Shown here piece after piece: positions 58,244 through 64,000 of a DNA stretch of 64,000 nt. Below the pieces are notes generated by a model that ran no database searches, was not told the DNA's origin, and saw nothing but the letters and a program-made list of their open reading frames with translations. The DNA is from Coptis chinensis (Eukaryota; Streptophyta; Magnoliopsida; Ranunculales; Ranunculaceae). Made by a program: the position numbers and the translations under genes. Within the stretch, counting starts at the first letter, position 1. Each line of letters opens with the position of its first letter. The stretch covers positions 19,536,501 to 19,600,500 of the forward strand of contig CM027385.1 in assembly GCA_015680905.1 (NCBI GenBank). The letters are read 5' to 3'.

Positions 58244-58500
58244 AAACTATAAATTAAATGGCTTGGATCAAGATTGAAACTTTTGGTTTTCACTTTGTAC
58301 TTTTCAGTACTATTAATAAATTTGTTTGACTTTTAAAATAGAAAATAAAAAGAAAGAGAAAGTATGTTATACCTGTTGCCTTCATTCGCCTAGGCATAGT
58401 TCTATTCAGTGGAGTTAGATGTTTCCTTCTTTTGTGTGCAATTTCAAACATAGGTTTGCAGCAATTTTCATAATTAGGTGTGTGCATGCTTACATGATTT
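58244..58500. other. Spacer after the Harbinger element
   Basis: No gene seen. Confidence 0.3.
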
Positions 58501-58728
58501 GATGTGTGCATGTTGTTTGCATGACCTGCTCAACCCTGCCGAGTTTGTCTACCCACCCAATGTTTAAAGGGGACTATTAGATGTATGCATGCTGTTTGCT
58601 TGACCCTGCCGAGTTTGTCTACCCACCCAGTGTTTAAAGGGGACTGTTAGATGTATGAATGTTGTTTGCTTGACCTGCTTGACTCTGCCGAGTTTGTCTA
58701 CCCACCTAGTGTTTAAAGATGACTGTTA
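58501..58728 (+). repeat. Three-copy tandem repeat
   Basis: Units at 58501-58579 (79 bp), 58580-58649 (70 bp) and 58650-58728 (79 bp) each contain 'ctgccgagtttgtctaccca' and 'gtttaaaggggact'. The middle unit lacks about 9 bp (the 'ctgctcaac' part). A fourth unit starts at 58729 but stops after a few bases. Confidence 0.85.
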
Positions 58729-61400
58729 GATGTATATACACCCCGAGACCATGTGTTTGTTTGCATGTGCAGTTTGTGTCATGTGAGCTATGATCCGTTT
58801 GATTTACAATATTGGTGTACCTATATACAAGCTCGGGGCTATAGGGTAATTGGTTATATAGCACGGGTGAGATTGTAGTAAATGTTAAGTGGTACTTACA
58901 ATTGCCTTAGGAAGGTCAAACTTGGTATGTGCTACTTACAACTGTAAGGTAATAGTATGCACTTGTTTTGCTGAGAATCATACTTATCAGGGAAAAATAA
59001 TTAAGTCAAACTCTTTAAGGTGTTCATTTTGGCTTTGTAGGTTATGGGTCATCACTTTCATTGAGAAGATTTTGGAGATAGCTAGTTGTCAAGGATTTGG
59101 AGATTCTATTAGTTTTCTTAGGTTTAATGTTATCAAAATCAGTTTTTAGCCAGTTTGTTATTACTTTTATTCATAATCGACATATATAAGACTTTTGTCT
59201 TGGTAAATAAATTCTTGTAAGGAATTCATATATGTCATATTGCTTTTATTAATTGGTTTTGATGGTCAATGTTATTGCTTAGGAGAGAGAGAATCATTTG
59301 CAGGCTGTCATAATTAAATGCAAACTATGCATAGGCAACAACTTTGTGCCATGTTGATACAGGTCAGTTTGTTTCTTCTGTCTTTTGTTTCCTTGGGTCT
59401 TATATTATTTTATTTTTTCCTGCTTTTAATGAGGCGTGAAGGAATACAGTGAAAAAGCGTTTTGCCGCACCCTATATGGCTTTGACTCCCTTTAACTTCA
59501 TGGAACCTTACGGAAGGGTGTCTGTCTCCCGAGAGCTCCCTGAGCAGTCTATGGTTCTGATGTGATCTCAAAAGGTAGATGATCTAATCCTTGTATGTTT
59601 CAAAAGGAAGTGAAGCTTCTAGAAAGGTCTGTGGAAAAGCTAGAAAGTACGGTCGATGTACTAGCAAGCAAGGTGAAGTAAATTTGTTTTTCTCTGTGAT
59701 TTGTGCAGTCAGTCATTTTCTAGTTCTCATGCTTTGATTAGGCATCTATTTTGTTAGATCCTCTTCTCCTAATTTAAATAGCAGGATTACTACGTATTCG
59801 TAAAACAAACTTTCTCTAATTCTTGGAGATATTATGTGTAAGATTGCATAAAAACCTTTCTCTTTGCCAAAATTCTATTTAAAATTTGTGTAAGTTGGAT
59901 GTCATCTATCTAGGTTTGGTGAGGATCCTTGCAAAATGAATGAACATAATCCAGGCTATGTAACTCAGAGATGAGAGTTCATCCCTTGAATCCAGGTTAT
60001 GTAATATGAAGTAGTCCTTGTTCCTTTTGAAACTGTATTTTAGTGCTCTTCTTTTCTATTTTCTATGAGCTTGAGAGAAACCTATCATCAATTAAGGTTT
60101 TAAGATACGGCAGTTTGAGATGCCTTCGTGTGCTTTTGAACCAAAAGACATTGATAACTAAACTTATAAGAAAATAGAAAAGGACATCATAGAAGTCATA
60201 GATGTCTTAACTTTTAACAATTAAATCCTCGAGACATCAGTTTTTTTTTTTTTTTTTTTTAAATGTCAATACGGATATGGGCTGAAGTAGCAGAAAAGTT
60301 AGACGACACTTTGAATACATGTTTTACTCTAATATCCTTGTAATTAGGCTGGGTGCCTTCTATTAAAATGGTTCACTTGTTCATGTTACACAATACAACT
60401 GATAAATCCTTTCCCTTGTTATAACATTTATTCACGAGTAAACCCTCTTGTTGAATGACTGAAAAATGGTCACCGATTTTATACACAATGTAAGGGCCCT
60501 ACAAAAAGCTATGAGAAATCAAGCTGGTAATTGGAGATGTCCTTATAGAAATAAAGCTACAAACACCCCTCCTGCTCTTCCAGCTATGAAAGTAGTAATA
60601 GAAGAAGCCACTATAAATAAGTTAGCAACTAAACTTTATAAATTGATTTGCAAATCTTGCATCAAGCTATTCATTATATTCCTTGGTAGAATAAATTTGA
60701 TTTGAGGAGGTTCTGGTCGTTCTACCTCAACTTGATTTGCTTTAGAGCAGGTACTATTTCTCTTTTTTTTTTAGATAAGGCCTTCTTGTAGCAAGCCTTT
60801 TTACTTGTATGTACGACTATATCAAATTGCTTTCACGTACATTGAGAAGGCATGGTTTTTGTCATGAAATATTGTATTTGGGTAGTATAACCATTTCATA
60901 TGCTTCCTCAATTGTAAATAGGTTTAGCTGTTACTCGTTTGAAATGTTGTACTATTGAATTCAAATGTTGTTACTCTACTGTGTTATGCATGAATATCTA
61001 TGAATTCAGTAAGTTAACTTTGAGTTTCATAGCATAGGTTTTACTTTCTATGATATTGATATATAGATTTACAAAAAAAGAATAAATCCTATTTTCTATC
61101 TAGTTAAGCTATAGAATGAATAAGTAACATGGTTACGCATGAATTCTAGTTTGTTCACCTTGTTATTTGTCTGTATGTATTAACTAGCTAGTATAACCAA
61201 TCCCTTACCATATAATTCGTATCATTAGTGTTTTATGAGCAATAAAGGCTGCTCTGGTATTGTTCTTGTTAGATTTCATATCTGACCCATTCTTGGGGGA
61301 TTAGACAAAGCCCTTTGAGTATTTTGTTAACTGAACAAGAGTGCTTACATTTAGATTTCTCTTTAACATATTTAAAATGGATAAGAGTTGGATGGCCAAG
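58729..61400. other. Unassigned A/T-rich DNA
   Basis: No gene is supported. Exon-like scraps exist at 59455-59560 and 59600-59680 (a short Lys/Glu-rich coiled-coil reading) and a 79-codon frame at 60466, but none has a recognisable family. A T-run lies at 60241-60260. Confidence 0.35.
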
Positions 61401-61841
61401 GATAAGTTATCTACTGAAGACGATAATAATTGCTCGGTATTAGTTCGTATTTACTTGTATTTGATTTGAGTAAATTAGGTATTGTATGTTGAATGATTAT
61501 ATCCCATTCTTGTTGATCTGTTCTTGTTAGTTTGTTCTTAAGTGAGTTGCATCCTTTTATATTGAAGTTATGTCAATCTTACTATTCCTTTGCATGAGCT
61601 TTCTATCCCTTGTGAATCACGTGTACAAGTAGTATTCTAATGTTTCTAAGGTTGAATTTTCGAGGTTGAACTATTGAGTTCTAAGGAAGAACTACGTATG
61701 GCTTGATCCCTTAAAGGGTATGTAGGCAGCCACTTGACACAACCACTTTATGATTAGTAGAATTGTTTGACTTTTGGATATTTGATTATCGTTTGATTTC
61801 GTGATAACATGGGTTCATATACATAATTGTGGAGACGCAGT
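61401..61841 (+). other. Possible Tat-type LTR remnant
   Basis: 'gaagaactacgtatggcttg', 'atcccttaaagggta' and 'gtaggcagccact' (about 61686-61735) are phrases common near the ends of plant Tat-type LTRs; the last also occurs at 51912. Borders not found. Confidence 0.35.
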
Positions 61842-63368
61842 TGATAAGTGCTCAAAAGTAATGATTTATAACCCCAATAATGTGTATGTTAGTCTCAATT
61901 TTATATTTAAATATTCTAATATGATGCAATTTGAGTTTTTGTAGGTCAAAGAACCTAAATATGAAATATGGAGGGAAAAGAAGTCAAACAAGTCAAAAAG
62001 GAGTCCTTTGGGAATTCTGACTAAAGGCCTAGGGCAAAAATGTCATATTTGTCTCCATAAGTGCCAAGCCTAATGGGACTCTAAAAGAGGATAATAATTA
62101 AGTTAGAAGAGTCTTCAATCTAATCTCAAAGCCTTAATTTCGACTTCATAAGAAGATGAGATCAACATAGAGAAGAAGTCAGAGTTTCACAAGAATTAGG
62201 AAACTGAAAGCTGTCAGAAGCTGCAGCTTAGGAAATAGCCTGCAAGGCAAAGTGGACCATGTCCAACTTTGGTCCAACCGAATTTAGCTTTTCCAAGATT
62301 GCTTCTAGAAAGATTACAGAGAGTTTGACACCAAATAAACATAGGATTCAGATCTCTATCCAGACGAGCATGTAAGCCAATATATAAGGCACAAAAACCT
62401 CAGTTTACATAATCTAGGAAATTTAGTGTTTGCATCTTAGATCTAGAATTAAGAGAGAAGAAAGTTCAGACCTTTTCACAATTAATAGCTATAAAGATTA
62501 TTCATTTTCATATTGTGTTCATAGCATAGTATGAGGGGCTAATCTCCCTTCTCTTGGGAGGGGAAATGAAGCATTTTTTGTATGTTTTAGTTTAGTTCTT
62601 CTTCTATTATGTTTTAGTTTAAATCCCTCATTGAGTTTCTTCTTATTCATCCATTGATCTAATGCTCCTGTGGAGGTTAGGAGGTCATAGGGTAATTCAA
62701 GATTGTGTAGAGCCAAATACCACAAACCCTAGATTCTTTTCTTCTAGTTTTTAGTGTTCTAGTGTGATGATTGGATTCTTTATGGCACCTCAATTAGTTG
62801 TATAGTTAATGCCACATGTGGATTTTCCATGGCACCTAAAGTTGTATATTGAATGCCACTTAAAGCACAATTTGGTTAGATAGAAGATATCATTGGAGAT
62901 TGAAGAAGTATTTGATGGAAAGATAGAAAGCACGTTGAAAGCCACATATTATCATCATGGTTATGAGCATAAGGTTTGTAGGTATGGTGAGTTTCTATTT
63001 GTGATTTATATTAAGCATGATAGGTAGATCTATTAGACTAATTCTATGATTTTGGTGGATTCATCTCTCCCAAGATATTCTCTCTCTTGATTCATATTCA
63101 TATATTTAATTTAGTTTATTTTATGCATAGTTTAAATCTTAAACCAAATCAACTATATATTCTGCATTACTTAGCCACATCTTTTACTTGCATCCATTAG
63201 AGTAATTTAGATTAGGAATTTCTATTATCATCACTTAGTTATTTAGAGTAGGATTGATACCTTGCTAGCCACTATACTAATCAATATATATTAGGCTAAG
63301 TAAGATTTGCAAAAGATACGTAACATAAACAACGACATATAAATAATTACGTATTGCGTGCTTTTTCA
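61842..63368 (+). repeat. 5' LTR of element A'
   Basis: 1527 bp, TGATAAGTGC...CTTTTTCA, with a TATA box TATATAA at 62381-62387. Confidence 0.93.
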
Positions 63369-63369
63369 A

Positions 63370-63382
63370 TGGCACCGCTGCC
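63370..63382 (+). promoter_or_regulatory. Primer binding site of element A'
   Basis: TGGCACCGCTGCC is one base different from element A (TGGCGCCGCTGCC). The change weakens pairing to tRNA-Asp. Confidence 0.75.
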
Positions 63383-63539
63383 TGCTCTAAATTGATTAGG
63401 TGATATAATATTTAATTTAGTTTACTTTAATTTAGGAATTCATATACTTTAAATTGCATATTTAGCATAATTCAATTAGATTTGCATAGTAGAAAGTATT
63501 TTCATAAAGTTTTGTGTTTGTTTAACAGAAAAGAAGAGT

Positions 63540-64000
63540 ACTAAAAACGTATTTATAAATTTCAAAAAATTCTGAAATTTTACAGAGTTGATCTGTACAG
63601 TATTGGTAATTTATTGAAATTTTTTGTACTTGTCTTACCTAGGTAACTAACATCAGCTTTGCAGTACCCCATTTTCAATTTTCAGGACGCAAGCATCTAT
63701 AAAAACAGTCGAGCAGAGTTATATGCACATTATCAAAAATTCTAAATTTTTTACAGGAGGAACCTCGATTCGTCAGGAGCTTTCACTAAAAATTTGAATA
63801 TTGTTTGACCTGTTTTGACCACTTAACTAGTTGCTTGTTTTCAGTGTGTTTCTTCAGCTTTTCAGGACCAAGGTCTCTGGAAGAACAGTCGAGAAGAAGG
63901 ATCTGTAAAACTCCAAATAATCCAACCTTTTTACAGGATCATCCCTGACACGTCAGGAGACTCCAGTAAAAATTTCGTGATTTTCAGTGCTCTTTTACTT
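63540..64000 (+). repeat. 180-bp leader repeats of element A'
   Basis: The 'ttttacag' landmarks at about 63581, 63751 and 63931 repeat the units seen at 7200-7900. The first spacing is about 10 bp shorter. Confidence 0.7.

Larger units (their letters stand above)
61842..64000 (+). mobile_element. Second copy of the element A family (A'), 5' part
   Basis: 5' LTR, primer site and about 0.6 kb of leader match element A throughout. The Gag-protease start would fall about 0.5 kb beyond the window end. The left flank 'gcagt' would be the target duplication, which cannot be verified here. Confidence 0.93.

Noticed and set aside
59600..59690. Short coiled-coil-like reading (Lys/Glu/Leu-rich) in unassigned DNA
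   Set aside because: Only about 27 codons, no neighbouring exon recognised, so not called a gene.

Overview
The window reads as AT-rich plant nuclear DNA, most likely from a eudicot, and is almost entirely transposable elements. I see no intact host gene, tRNA, rRNA or CRISPR array. The plant assignment rests on CACTA (En/Spm) elements with TNP2 and Transposase_24-type genes, Athila-type Ty3 LTR elements with a tRNA-Asp-type primer site, a PIF/Harbinger element, and fragments of plant RPL5 and UGT83A1-like genes. The species cannot be named from the sequence alone.

Layout. (1) 1-2831 and 29557-29884 are two pieces of the 3' internal region of an Athila-like element (B), whose LTR starts at 29885. 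(2) CACTA-1 (2832-29556, target duplication TAT) splits element B. It carries broken TNP2 and TNP1-like genes on the minus strand and several host-type fragments: an intronless RPL5 copy, a UGT83A1-like promoter plus 5' coding fragment, and a LINE 3' end. (3) Inside the RPL5 copy lies Athila-like element A (5515-16315, target duplication CCCTA). It has two ~1.52 kb LTRs and one intact 838-codon gag-protease gene, but no reverse transcriptase, RNase H or integrase. (4) 29885-31918 is a ~1 kb x 2 inverted repeat made of two head-to-head LTRs of element B, followed by an inverted, shortened piece of B-type internal DNA (B', 31919-32851). (5) CACTA-2 (32852-44464, target duplication GGT) is a younger relative of CACTA-1 with more complete but still broken transposase genes and duplicated proline-rich gene fragments. 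(6) 44465-52010 holds decayed Ty3 debris: minus-strand gag-like pieces, then a plus-strand RNase H-integrase pseudogene with 3' LTR. A solo LTR (target duplication GTAGA) sits just after its integrase. (7) 52517-53252 has one CACTA-type end and a retroposed ORF with a 49-nt poly(A). (8) 53761-58243 is a PIF/Harbinger element with decayed DDE transposase and Myb-like genes. (9) 58244-61841 is mostly unassigned, with a three-copy tandem repeat. (10) 61842-64000 is the 5' LTR, primer site and leader of a second copy of the element A family, running off the window.

The order of events can be read from the nesting: element B first, then CACTA-1 (with captured RPL5), then element A. Only the gag-protease ORF of element A looks coding-competent. 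Every transposase gene carries nonsense or frameshift lesions, many of them TGG to TAG, as expected of silenced, methylated DNA. The most unusual structures are the gag-protease-only element with ~180-bp leader repeats, the multi-gene-capturing CACTA-1, and the 2-kb LTR palindrome.
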